Assembly (NCBI GenBank): GCA_030063045.1
Contig: JAQSEB010000021.1
Location: forward strand, 2,852,001-2,916,000
Direction of reading: 5' to 3'
DNA length: 64,000 bases
Origin: Pratylenchus scribneri
Lineage: Eukaryota > Nematoda > Chromadorea > Rhabditida > Pratylenchidae
Shown: piece by piece, positions 33,215-43,781 of the stretch
Position numbering within the stretch: the stretch's first letter is position 1
Layout of the letters: every line of letters starts with the position of its first letter
The notes under the pieces: generated by a model
The model's input: only the letters and a program-made list of their open reading frames with translations
Told to the model about the DNA's origin: nothing
Database searches by the model: none
Position numbers and translations under genes: made by a program

Positions 33215-35393
33215 TTAGGTTTTTGTTTCATTATTTTGTAATATTTGAAAATTGATTGGTAATTTAATTTTTTCTTGCTGTTGCATTTGTTGCTGCTGTG
33301 CATTGTGGATTAGACGGGCAGTCAAATCTTTCTGTAAAATAATTTTAAATTCTAAGTTTATAAAAGATATTTTTATACCAATGCATCCAATTCCCGTTGA
33401 GTGACCATATTGAATTCGGTAACAAAATAATAGTAGTGCTTATAGAGCAAATTGGCATGGGGTTCCTGGGGAGAAATATGAAAATATTTTTTTTACAAAA
33501 TAAAAAAAATTATATAATAATCTTTTTTGAAAGTATTTTTCTATAGCGAAATGAGCTATTTATTAAAAAAAAAAATTGTAATTTAAGATGGGAAATATTT
33601 AAAATGGCGAAAAGGATTTTTTGTCTCAAAAGTATTTAATATTAAAAATTACAAAAATTTTCCGAGCAGAATGAATTCTGCCTATTAAAATTGACAAAAA
33701 TGAGGGGGGTACACAGAAGCATTTTTTGAAATATTTTTCAAAATTTGAACTATTAAAAAATTACAGAAAAAATCTGCGCTGGTATATTGGTTGGAGAAAA
33801 ATATAGCTAAAAAGTTGAATAAAAATCACGGGCCTCAAAAAAAAGCATTTTTGATATATTTTTAAAAATTTGCATTTTTTATTATATAAATGGTCAAAAA
33901 AAAATAAATAAATAATTAATTACTAAAATATTGTATGAGATTATTGAAATTTATATAAGAAATTAAGGAAAAAATATTTTTCAATTTATTAAATTTCTCA
34001 CCGCTCCAATTTGAACAAGTCGATCAAAATGATGAATATAAATATGAACAAATATTCGAAAGAGACGAGATAAAATTTTCTTGCAAGTTTGGCGAAAATC
34101 AGTGGGAAATGGAACATCTTATTGAATAATGATATTATAAAATTTTATAAAATTATTTTATACCTGTTGATGAAGCGAATATTTTCTCATCATTGATCCG
34201 TTCCTCAATCCAATCCATCAATTTGTTCATATAAATCTAAAAAAATATATAATATAATTAAAATAATTTTTATCACTTTTGCTGGCAATCTTGTCGGTTT
34301 TTTATATTCCTCAGTTCCATCCTGCCATAAATATTCATATTTTGGACCACCGCTCATTGTTGGACATGACGGGGGCGTGCAAAAATCCGATAGAATCCCA
34401 TAAAGTAAATTTATTCGATTGAAAAAGTCAACGGCTGAAGAAAATAAAATAACTTTTTTTAACAAGTTCGAATAATAAATTTTAATTTAATTGCTTATAG
34501 TAAGTGCAATTTATATGCCAATTAATTATTTTAAAAAATTCACATTTACCAAAAAAATTATGAATTTAGCCATTAATCTTGGTGTAGAAAAATCATTAAT
34601 TTTAAAGCAAAAAATGGGTGCTTCTTTGTTTAGTATACTGACTTAAATCTTAAGCCTAATCTTTTTGTCAAGACAAACATGGCTCGAAATAAAGAATATT
34701 TTTTGTCGATATGAAAAATAGTTACAAATAGATTTGGGGCCCTCCCTATAAGGGGAAAATTGATTTGAACAACTCAATTTGTCAATCTAGTGCCAATCAG
34801 TGATAAGCTGATAGTAACAAAGAAAAGAAGATAAATAAAACCATAAGAATAGAGACCCATAAGAGAAGAAGAGAAATTATTGAATTTTTTTTCTTATATT
34901 CGAGAAACTTAGCTCTAATCCTAAATCCCCGCCTAATCTTATAGTCCTGAAAAAAGGAATGATAATGAAATTATTTCCTTATCCCTCTACCATTTATTCG
35001 CACTTTGATAGACATTTCGAATTGACACACATCAATCCTTCCCCTTGTGGGGCACCACCACTCTATTATTAACGAAAAATTTTTGGTAAAATTTCATGAT
35101 TTTTGGAAAATTAATATTTCAAAAAATGCAGAACTGTTTACAGCGAGCCAATCATCCAAATTCTCATTGGTTGGCAATTTGACAGCTTGTTTTAAGTCAA
35201 CACCAGAATTTAAAGTTGCCTGTGCCTGTTTATGCAAATTATATCTCAATGTACCATGTGGAAAATGCTTTTTCGGGCGAAATGTCTGAAGAACAAAAAA
35301 TGAGAAATTTTTATAAATTTTCTTTTTTGCTACTTTTTGCTTATTAACATGTAGAAATTCGAAGAAACTTGTTGCCATATCTTTGGCCATCAT
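33215..35393 (-). CDS. MOB3: MOB kinase activator, MOB3 type, 248 aa
   Basis: Seven exons: 35393..35349, 35285..35135, 34434..34277, 34236..34164, 34117..34002, 33465..33379 and 33331..33215. All joins keep frame. The protein shows [67 protein letters not shown] with the C-x4-C zinc half-site, [30 protein letters not shown] and [21 protein letters not shown] and DFFNRINL fit MOB3 better than MOB1 or MOB2. MOB proteins are non-catalytic regulators of NDR/LATS and Mst-type kinases; MOB3 is the least studied class. The N-terminal exon ([15 protein letters not shown]) is less certain. The exon 2 donor was set at 35135 because this gives DDWLAVNTVDFFN. A Gln-rich C-terminus extends the usual length. 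Confidence 0.92.
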
Positions 35394-36887
35394 TTATCGG
35401 AAATCGGAACGAATTAAATGATTGAAAGGATTATCTAAAAAATAAAAATATTTTTGATAAAAATGTAAACAAAATTAAAAATAATTTATAATAAATATAA
35501 AATTTCAATAAAATGATGATGCGGAAAATTTCATTTTGTAAGAAATTTGTATAAATAATTGGAAAAAAGGAAACTAATAATTTTGATTCCTATAAAAGTT
35601 ACCGTGTATTTAATATGTTTTGATTTTTTGGACTCAAATTGATAGGGTTTTAAATCTCTTAGAATAAGCGAATAGCTTAGAAATAGATTTATGAGAACAA
35701 AAATTTCAATGATTAGACTTTGGGTAATTTTCATAAAAAAGGGTATTTGTCTTATTTCTTAGGAATGTTTATAAAAAAATGAGTAAATTTTCAAATTGAG
35801 AAATTTTTTAGAAAGAATTGAAGTGAAAACATTTCTTTTTTCTAAGAGTATTTAACCTGCCACATTTTTTGCCTCTTTAATTTTCGTAGATTCCAGCTGT
35901 GTTTTTGCTTCAAAAAATCTATTTTCAACGGCTTTTTTGACATTTCTTAAGGGAAAATAAATTGCCACTTTTGAATGGAAGGTAATCTTTTCACATTGCC
36001 GCTGCTTTTTTTGGTCTATTTTCCGGGGAGGAAACTTTTTATTTTATCCTGCTGGGAATCGGAGGATATATTTAAGTGGGAGGGGAATGTGTAGAAAATC
36101 CTTCAATAAATGAACCAAATTATCTCCCTCCTTTTTGGGAATTTTCTGCTTGAGAAAACTGGAAATAATTGGGACACCCTTTTCGGGCGATTTGCATATT
36201 CAGGTTATAGCAGTGAATCGATATAAGGGGGTGGAAAAGAGTGATTCTTATTCCTAATAATGAATAAATTTAAGCATATAAATATAAAAGACTATTCAAA
36301 AATGGGTACATCATTTGCATCCGCTTTTTTTTGGTGAAAAGGGAAAAATTTAAGTGTTCCCTATAGGGTGTTAGAGTTAGATTTAGGGGATAAATGAGAT
36401 AATTTTTACCCTATCATATCCGTAAAACCTATCTCCGAATAACCATAACCCTAATCCTGATTATCCATAAGGGGCCCTATACTTACCAAAAAAGCGAATG
36501 TAAACCATATTAATACCAAAATACTGTATTTGCGATTTTTCCAAGTCCAATTTAAAAAGGCAAAAATATTATTTAATATCAAATCGTTGAAATTTAAAGG
36601 AAAAAATAAAGAAAGAAAAATGAATTTGACGAAAAATCAATATTTGAAAGAGAAGAAATATATAACCGAATATTGAATAATGTCAAAAATTTTATTGGGT
36701 TATGTTATGATTTATGAATAAAACAATAAAAAATATTATTAATATATATTCCTTTATAAATTTAATAGAAAAGCGAATGTTCTTATAATTTCAATATTTA
36801 AATATATGTATAAAAGGAAAATTTTTTATTTAAATATAAAATTAATTAGTCGAAAAATTCGTTTGATGAAGAGAAAGGAAAGGGAAT
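35394..36887. other. Intergenic with a degenerate MITE at about 36340-36500
   Basis: No gene is seen. At 36340-36500 the sequence from AAGTGTTCCCTATAGGGTGT through to GGGGCCCTATACTTACC is an imperfect inverted repeat that resembles the elements at 39142-39322 and 54926-55070 (shared inner order: TTAGAnTTAG, GATAATTTTTACC, CCGTAAAACC, CCTAATCCTGATnA). It is an older member of that family. Confidence 0.5.
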
Positions 36888-37214
36888 ATGAAGTCATCCC
36901 CACTCTCGAATCGACAAAATAAATGGTTGGATGTGGTGGCTTTGAGTGAGGGACAGTCGATGAAAAGAGAATATTTTACGCCGGGAGGGAATAGAAATGG
37001 AAAATTGGGAGGCAATGGTGGGCCCTTAGAGAAAAATTGGGCCTTTAGAGAAAAATTGGGCAGAATCCATGTGCAAAAGGACTCCCACCAAAATTCTTCT
37101 TTCACTAACCAATTCATGCGACGCTTTTGGGGAAAGAATGGAAGCCATAGAAAGAAGGGGGAAATGGCGCTTGGAGCAAAATTGAAGAAAATTAACAGAA
37201 AAGTTATACTATAA
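36888..37214 (+). CDS. Possible small basic protein, 108 aa
   Basis: An ATG-to-TAA frame with higher GC than the surroundings and a soluble, Lys/Arg/Asn/Gly-rich composition. I recognise no domain. The opposite strand is also open over the same stretch (36842-37240, Phe/Pro-rich and hydrophobic), so only one, or neither, can be real. The plus-strand product has the more ordinary composition. Splice signals, leader and conservation cannot be judged here. Confidence 0.25.
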   Translation: MKSSPLSNRQNKWLDVVALSEGQSMKREYFTPGGNRNGKLGGNGGPLEKNWAFREKLGRIHVQKDSHQNSSFTNQFMRRFWGKNGSHRKKGEMALGAKLKKINRKVIL

Positions 37215-37254
37215 TATACAAAATTCCCAAATAATTGCAATTTTGGTATTTTTT

Positions 37255-37425
37255 CTTGTCAAATTCGGATCTTTTTATTTAATTTTCTTACCCATTTCAT
37301 TTTCTTGTCTAATTCGAAACTTTTTTTTTATTTATTTTTCTTGTCTAATTCGGATCTTTTTATTTAATTTTCTTACCCATTTCATTTTCTTGTTTAATTC
37401 GAAACTTTTTTTTTATTTATTTTTC
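37255..37425. repeat. Two-copy tandem duplication, about 85 bp
   Basis: CTTGTCAAATTCGGATC to AATTCGAAACTTTTTTTT is repeated once in tandem, with few changes. The sequence to 37993 is T-rich intergenic DNA with no gene seen. Confidence 0.8.
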
Positions 37426-37993
37426 TTACAAAGACCATTTCTTCTACTAAAGAATAAAAAACCTTTTCCTTTTTCATAATTATTTTGGACTATTTTAATT
37501 TGTTTTTTTCTAATATATAAATAAATACAAATCGAGTTTTTTACTTGATAATAGTATATAAATTCATCATTTTCTCTGTCCTCACTCTTCAATCCTCACC
37601 AATCATCAAAGAGCTATCAACCATCATCTTTACTCTCTGTGCCACATATTAATTTGGTATTGGAATTGATTGCCATTTGCACTTATTCAATTATCTTTCG
37701 TTTTGTACATTTTAATTTTAAAACAATTAATAATAATTTTTCTAATTAAATTATATATTAATGAATTTAAATATTTTTTTTAAAAAGAAAGTCAATTATT
37801 TTGAGACCATATTCTTGATAATATATCATCATCATCATTCATAAATTTCAGCGATTTTAATTCATATTTCATTGAAAATAAAAATATTAATCCTCTTTGA
37901 ATAAAAATGAATCATAAAACCCTTTAGCAATATTTATGAATTCATTTTTTTTTGTTCATTTCTTATTAGTTGACTGTTATGAATGACTAATAA

Positions 37994-38170
37994 ATGAGAC
38001 ATTCTAAAAATATTGAGCCCTTGCCTCCTTGGGCCGCACCTATAAAATTACCGACCTTTGAGAGGAAAAAAGAAAATAATATTTTTATCTCCGTTCCAAA
38101 TCCGGGTATGAATGGAACATTTTATTATTTTGTCGATGATTTATCAGACATTCCCCCTTATATTAATATA
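37994..38170 (+). pseudogene. Possible galectin CRD fragment upstream of the galectin gene
   Basis: The frame from the ATG at 37994 reads LPTFERKKENNIFISVPNPG, then MNGTFYYFVDDLSDIPPYIN. This pattern (beta strands, then DIPPYI) resembles the first part of a galectin carbohydrate domain, where the HFNPRF-like segment should follow, but here the frame runs into AT-rich sequence and a stop near 38236. It may be a remnant of a tandem CRD, an exon of a separate small gene, or chance. Confidence 0.3.
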
Positions 38171-38257
38171 AATATTCCTTACATTTTTCTCATTTTTAGA
38201 TTTAATATTAAATATTTTATTCATAACATAAAATAAACGACAATACAACAAAAAAAA

Positions 38258-39737
38258 ATGTTTAGTGGCCCAATGCAAAATGCTTATATACCTGCCGAAC
38301 AATTTGATCAAGTAGATTTTTTCCCGTTATGAGTCATCCAACCAGAAATTATGAAAAAGAATTTTTAAGGGTAATTTTGAGTCCTAATTAAGAATCCGGA
38401 CATAAAATTTAGCTTAAATTATACATTAGATTTTTTTAAACTTCTATACTCCAAAAAACACTAAAATATTAGGCTAATAAGTCTTAATCAAAAGCTGAAA
38501 TCCTAATCTTTACTTTAAAATTAAAATGTTCCTACCTAGCTATTTTTTACTTTTGAGTCTTATGCGAAATTAATGGCATATTCTTATCTAGTCATAATAA
38601 ATTTTGACACCTTTTTTTGGTTCCATCAAAAAAATAAGAACTTTTACTTTTTCAATTTTAAGGTTCACATAACTCTCAAACAATGACTCATTACAAAAAA
38701 ATAAGCCCAGATTCGTGATTAACACCAAAAAATACCCTTAGGAATTATTTTTCATAATATTTTGGTGGAATTGCTCAAAATGGAAAATTACTTTCGAGAT
38801 AAATACCTGAAATTACCCACAGGAATTGTTTATCATAATTTTTGTGATAGGATGGCTCAAAACGAAAAAGTAACTATTTTTATCAAATTTATAGGCTGTT
38901 CCATATGCTCGCCGCGTCGAGAGCGGTTTCTTGAGTCCAAAGAAAATCAGAATTGTTGCTGTGCCAAGTGGACAATTTCAAGTCAATCTGAAGAGCGCTG
39001 AAGGCGAAACATTGTTTCATTTCAATCCTCGATTCAATGTAAGCGAAGCAATGAATAAATAACTTTTTAAATCTCCAAAATTTGATCTGCTTTTTTGGTA
39101 CTTTACTAGTTTTAATTTTCTTTATTCCTCATGAAGGAAATTGAGAAGGAAAAGTGAAGGGTCCTCCCCTCTTTGGGTACTAGAGATAAGATTAAGGGCT
39201 ACGTGAGATGATTTTTAAATCCCATCCTATCCGTAAACCGTAACCCATCCCTGAATGACCCTAACCCAAATCCTGATGACCCAAAGGGGGGACCCTTCAC
39301 TTTTCCCTTCTCATTAAAATCAGCGGATGTAAACTTCATAAGCACCAAATTCTCCAAAATTCGATCGATTTTTTAAAAATATTAAATTTAATTAATTAAA
39401 TCTAATTAAAATTTATTATTCAATTTGTAATTTTAAGGAAAATGCCGTAGTCCGAAACAGCACAAATTTTGGCGGAAAATGGCAAAAAGAAGAACGACAT
39501 GGAGGCTTCCCATTTGTCCAGGGAAAATTGTTCACTCTGGTCTTTGAGGCTCACAATGATGCAATTAAGGTTACAAATAAATCAGAAAAAAAAGAAAATT
39601 TTAAAATTTCATTTAAGGTGAAAATCAATGGCGAATATTTTGTTGAATTTGCACGTCGAGATAACCTGCGCAATGTTGATCAATTGGAAATCCACGGGGA
39701 AGTGGAATTGCATTCCGTCAGCCTCTTTGACAATTAA
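38258..39737 (+). CDS. Single-domain galectin, 149 aa
   Basis: Exons 38258-38311, 38895-39038, 39438-39569 and 39618-39737 all join in phase 0. The carbohydrate-recognition residues are complete: HFNPRF (His, Asn, Arg), VVRNS (Asn), KWQKEER (Trp, Glu, Arg). VPYARRVESG at the start and VDQLEIHGEVELHSVSL at the end are standard galectin features. There is no signal peptide, as usual for galectins, which bind beta-galactosides inside or outside cells after unconventional export. The first exon is uncertain: an alternative ATG at 38329 with a donor at 38371 gives MSHPTRNYEKEFLR in the same phase. Intron 2 contains a MITE. Confidence 0.88.
39142..39322. mobile_element. MITE in galectin intron 2
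   Basis: The ends GAGAAGGAAAAGTGAAGGGT and the complement ACCCTTCACTTTTCCCTTCTC are inverted repeats (a 1-nt indel and a few mismatches). The interior is non-coding with CCTAACCCAAATCCTGATGA. Related elements lie at about 36340-36500, 51450 and 54926-55070. Confidence 0.8.
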
Positions 39738-40253
39738 AAACTCTCCAGAAAAGAATTTTTAATAAGAAAACAGAAAGAATGAATTTATCAGTTATTTATC
39801 ATTTCCCATTAAAAATGAAATTAAATAAAAATTTTGATAAATGTTACAGAATGAATTATTTTATTTTCAAGATTAATAATCGGTAATTTTCGGATAAAGT
39901 CCTCCTCCCAACTCTAATAACAAAAATTATAAAAAACGCGTCTTATAGGCAATTATGAGTGCTGACCACCAATCTATGCTTAAAATTACCCTAAAACGAT
40001 ATTTTGGACTTAAGTTTCCTATTCTTTGATGTTAACGCGAATTCAAGTCTAGGGCTTAATTCTAATGGAAATCCTAAATGTGAAAATAAAAATGGTTATA
40101 ACTTTTTTATTTTAATTTTATGCGAAACAAATTGTATTATCGTGATCATCAGATAATCAAGAGAAGTCGATTGAGCCATAATTTGGCCAAAAAATCTTGA
40201 CATTTTTCCAGTTTAAAAATCAAAAAAAGGAATCTTTATTATTTCGATTGGCC

Positions 40254-40609
40254 GATACTTGCGGACACGACACTAGCGGACCAAACGGTTTGGCGCCGAT
40301 GGTGGTAAAGCCATTGTGGAATTGTTTATGGCATATTATAAGGCATAAAATTATCTACAAAATGACATCAAAAGAATTGTCCAATGCTGTAAATTCACCG
40401 AGTTATGGGCAAAAAACAGCCAAAAACACAATTTTAATCAAATCAATGGTTTTTTGGCCATAACTCGGTGAATATTCAACATTGGCCAATGATTTTGATA
40501 TAATTTTGTAGCTAATTTTATGCTCAATAAAATGCTCTAAACAATTCCGCAATAGCATTGCCACGGCGCCAGAGCGTTTCGTCCGCAAGTGTCGGGTCCG
40601 CAAATGTCG
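40254..40609. mobile_element. Foldback element, about 355 bp
   Basis: An almost continuous imperfect inverted repeat centred near 40430. The termini contain ACTTGCGGACACGACAC and GTCCGCAAGTGTCGGGTCC. The centre holds GCCATAACTCGGTGAATATT and its complement, and ACAAAATgACATCAAAAg opposite GATATAATTTTGT. Non-coding; the frames at 40197-40463 and 40403-40603 are mirror images created by the inverted repeat. Confidence 0.85.
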
Positions 40610-40889
40610 TAATACGATTTTTTCTTATTATAATTCATTTAAATTATGTCAATGAGGCGGTAGGCAAAAAAAGTCAATATTTTTGGAGCAGCACCCAAAA
40701 TTACAATTAGGACTTGTTTTTCATAAATTTTAATTGGGAGGCCCATAACTGAAAAGTACTTAAAATTTTAAATTTAGATGGATTAATCAGCTTAAAATTT
40801 GACAGAAATTTTTTATATCACAATCGATCAGGATTTTCACTGACCAAAAATAGTGTTGTGGCAGAACACTATTTCTAATAATAAATGTA

Positions 40890-41263
40890 TACGATAAATG
40901 AGGACAAGACAATTGTGGATAAAATGTTTTCTGATGCCGATGGTGGTAAAATTACTATTAACATTGTTTATAGCATTTTATTAAGCATAAGATTAGCTAT
41001 AAAATAATATCATTAACATTGGCCAATATTAAAAATATTCGACATAATTATGACCAAAAAAAAAACAGTTGGTTTATAAAAATTATGTTTCTGGATGATT
41101 TTTGGCCATAACTCATTGAAATTCAACATTAAACAATTCTTTTGATATCATTTTGTAGCTAATTTTATGCCTAATAAATTACCAGAAGCAATGTAATAGC
41201 AGCTTTACGAACATCGATTCCAGAGAGTTACGTCCGAAATTGTCGCCTCCGTAAATTTCGTAA
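40890..41263. mobile_element. Second, older copy of the 40254 foldback family
   Basis: The order matches the first copy (GCCGATGGTGGTAAA, then AACATTGTTTATAGCATTTT, TAGCTATAAAATAATATCA, TTTTTGGCCATAACTCATTG, TTTGTAGCTAATTTTATGCC), but the arms are more diverged. The two copies lie about 280 bp apart in the same orientation. The rest of 39738-41405 shows no gene. Confidence 0.78.
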
Positions 41264-41405
41264 AACAAAATTAAATGAGAATTTGCTAGTTTTATTAATA
41301 AGAGGTTAATTTTATCGGAAATCTATTTTTTGTTAATAATTATTATAAAATGAAAAAATTTAAAAAAAATGAATCTTTATTTAACATTAATTTTATTTGT
41401 TTCCA

Positions 41406-42706
41406 TTAAATAATCACATCGGATGTTTCCATTTCTCTGCTTATCTCCAGCTTTCTCAATTCGCCAATTTCTAATTGATCCATTGGTTTTGTCTGAAATT
41501 TATTTGTAAAAATTTGCAAAAATATTTTATAATTTACCATAGTTATTTTCCTTAAGGCTACAAAAATTTTGCTGGATTTCTTTTCGATGGGATCATTATT
41601 TAATGAAGATTGCTCGGGGCCTCCCTTTTTGACAAATTTAGATTCCACAATATTGAAGAGAACTGTAAATAAAAATTGAATAAATAATTATAATATTAAA
41701 TTATAGTGGAATATGGTTTAATGGTTAATCCTCGGTATTTTTAAAATTCCAGATTTTTCCCCCCTCAAAATTGCCTTAAATTACCCCCAAAATTGGTCAA
41801 CTTTAAAATCTCATTAAATCATGTTTTTTTTTTGTTTTACAATCAAATATGATATATGAATAATAAAATGAGAATCTCAAAATAAATTTTCAAATCTGAA
41901 CCCGAAAAATATCAAAGTATCTAATCTTCTATATTGAAAAATCACATACCGTAAATCCTCTATTAGTAACCCCGGTGTTACTAATTTTCAGAAACCCTCC
42001 GAGGGGCAACTTTACTGAATTTTTTGAAACAAAAAATGCTTATTTTGGCTTAATTTCACCATTAAATTGATTATTTTTGAGATGAATTTTTCGATAGGGG
42101 TGTTACTAATAGAAGGGGGGGGGGGGGGGGGTTTCTAATAGGAGGGGATTACTAATAGAGGATTTGGGGAATATTGAAAAGAGCTGCTGGTCAAGACGCA
42201 TTGACTGGAATATAATTTGCAAATTATTTGTTCAGAATTAAAGGGTATTAATCGGTTTAAACCAATGCTGGTTTTTAGTTTAAAACTAAATTAAAATTGG
42301 TTAAATTTTTGCCAAAACATAATCAAAATATGCGTTTTGACGAAATCTAGGGTACCTATATGATTTATGGGTAGCATAAACATCAGAAAATTTATAATCT
42401 TATGGACATTTTGAAAACTCTTGACCAATAAAATATTTCCAAATTTTTAAACATTTAAAAAAATAATTAATTTATTAAATAAAAAAACCAACTTGCAATC
42501 AACAAAAACAATGCGCCAGCCATTAGAATACAAATTGTCCCAAAAATGACAGTGCCAATGGGGATGAATGCAACAAGAAGGGCATCCAAAAAGCCAATTT
42601 TTTGTACCAAAATTAAAACGGAAATGCTGACAAACAAAGCAAGGAAAAGACAAGGAATTAGTGGTCGCCAATAGAAGGGTGCTTGTACGGTGATGAAAAA
42701 TGTCAT
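41406..42706 (-). CDS. Small two-TM membrane protein, 141 aa
   Basis: Exons 42706..42493, 41662..41538 and 41492..41406 join in phases 1 and 0. Two long hydrophobic stretches (LIPCLFLALFVSISVLILV and LLVAFIPIGTVIFGTICILM, continuing to ALFLLIAILF) form a hairpin or two to three helices, followed by a polar tail with KKGGPEQSSLNND and a charged end. No signal peptide or known domain is recognised. The hydrophobic-then-polar layout loosely recalls the four-TM family but the sequence does not align clearly. Intron 1 (830 nt) contains a MITE with a poly-G tract. Confidence 0.66.
41951..42167. mobile_element. MITE with perfect 17-bp TIR and a poly-G tract
   Basis: AAATCCTCTATTAGTAA at 41953-41969 is exactly complementary to TTACTAATAGAGGATTT at 42149-42165. 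Internal copies of the motif (TTACTAAT near 41976, TTACTAATAG near 42102, TTCTAATAGGAGG near 42133) suggest nested growth. It lies in an intron of the minus-strand membrane-protein gene. Confidence 0.85.
42115..42131 (+). repeat. Run of 17 G
   Basis: An uninterrupted G homopolymer in an otherwise AT-rich window. It can fold as a G-quadruplex and would be unstable in length. It is part of the surrounding MITE. Confidence 0.9.
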
Positions 42707-43780
42707 TTATTTTTGTAATAAATTGCTGAAAAAATAAATTAAAATATATTTTTAATAAAAAAGATAATTTAATTAAGTTTAGGGCAAGGCTAATAAATAA
42801 TTTTAAAAATAGGAATTTAAAAAAATTATTAAGCCAAAAAATATTTATTTCTTCTAAGTCTGTGTCATTATAATATTTATTGGCAACTGCAAAAATTCAC
42901 CCTTTGCCCCAAATTTTTTCATTCAAATCTCTTGGGTCCAGACGAAATAAACTATTCAGAATGGCTTAAAGCCGTCATAAACAGCTGAAACTGAGGGAAT
43001 AGTGCAATGGAAAAAAGGAAAAAAATGCGAAAGATTTTATCCACTTAAGGCCACATCAATTTGACATGCATTTTTTCTGACACTTTTTCCTAAGCTGGCA
43101 GCAGGTGCAAAAGCGTCAATAATGAAATGGACAAAATTGATTTTTTAAATTTGAATATATTCGGGAAATTGCCATTAAAAAATTAGAAAAAAAATTTTAA
43201 TATTTATTGCAGAATATTTTAACAAAAATCTATCTCCTATATGTTAAAATTGACAAAAATACTAAGCGGCCTTTTTGAGAAAATTTTAATTTTCTATAAA
43301 AATGAAATCATCAAAAATTGGAGATGGAAAATTTTAATTATATAATTGAATGAAGTCTTGGAATTTGGAAATCTTTTAAAAGAAATTGTGAATTGAAAAG
43401 TTTTGTTCAACCCTTCTTCGAGTACCATTGTATTTTCTAAAAAATGTCTTCCGTTTTATCCTCATTTCAAGCTGCGATGTGCTTTAAACTTAAGGGCCAT
43501 TCAATACAATTTAAGCATAACTTCCATTTTCAATTCATCACCAATAAAATTTTTAGCCACTTCACACTAAATTTGATTAAAGTGAAATAAAATTATTAAA
43601 TTAAAATATTAATCTTATTTTCTTTGAAAAAACTATAGTGTTTAAAAAATTGTTACACGCATTTTATCATACAATTTTATTAACTTGGCATTTAAATTTT
43701 CTATATTTTTGCAATATCTCTGAATTATTTGGAATCGAGAGTGTAAGAACCAATTCTGTTTCAAAGCATATGGAATCGAG
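42707..43780. other. Intergenic, no gene seen
   Basis: AT-rich sequence upstream of the minus-strand membrane-protein gene. No domain, tRNA or clear repeat is visible before the satellite begins. Confidence 0.5.
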
Positions 43781-43781
43781 A

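Noticed and set aside
36842..37240. Minus-strand Phe/Pro-rich frame of 132 codons
   Set aside because: It lies antisense to a more ordinary basic frame and has no ATG at a sensible place; composition looks like complement of Lys/Glu-rich sequence.
40197..40603. Two opposed frames of 88 and 66 codons with similar peptides
   Set aside because: They mirror each other because they lie in the arms of one inverted repeat.
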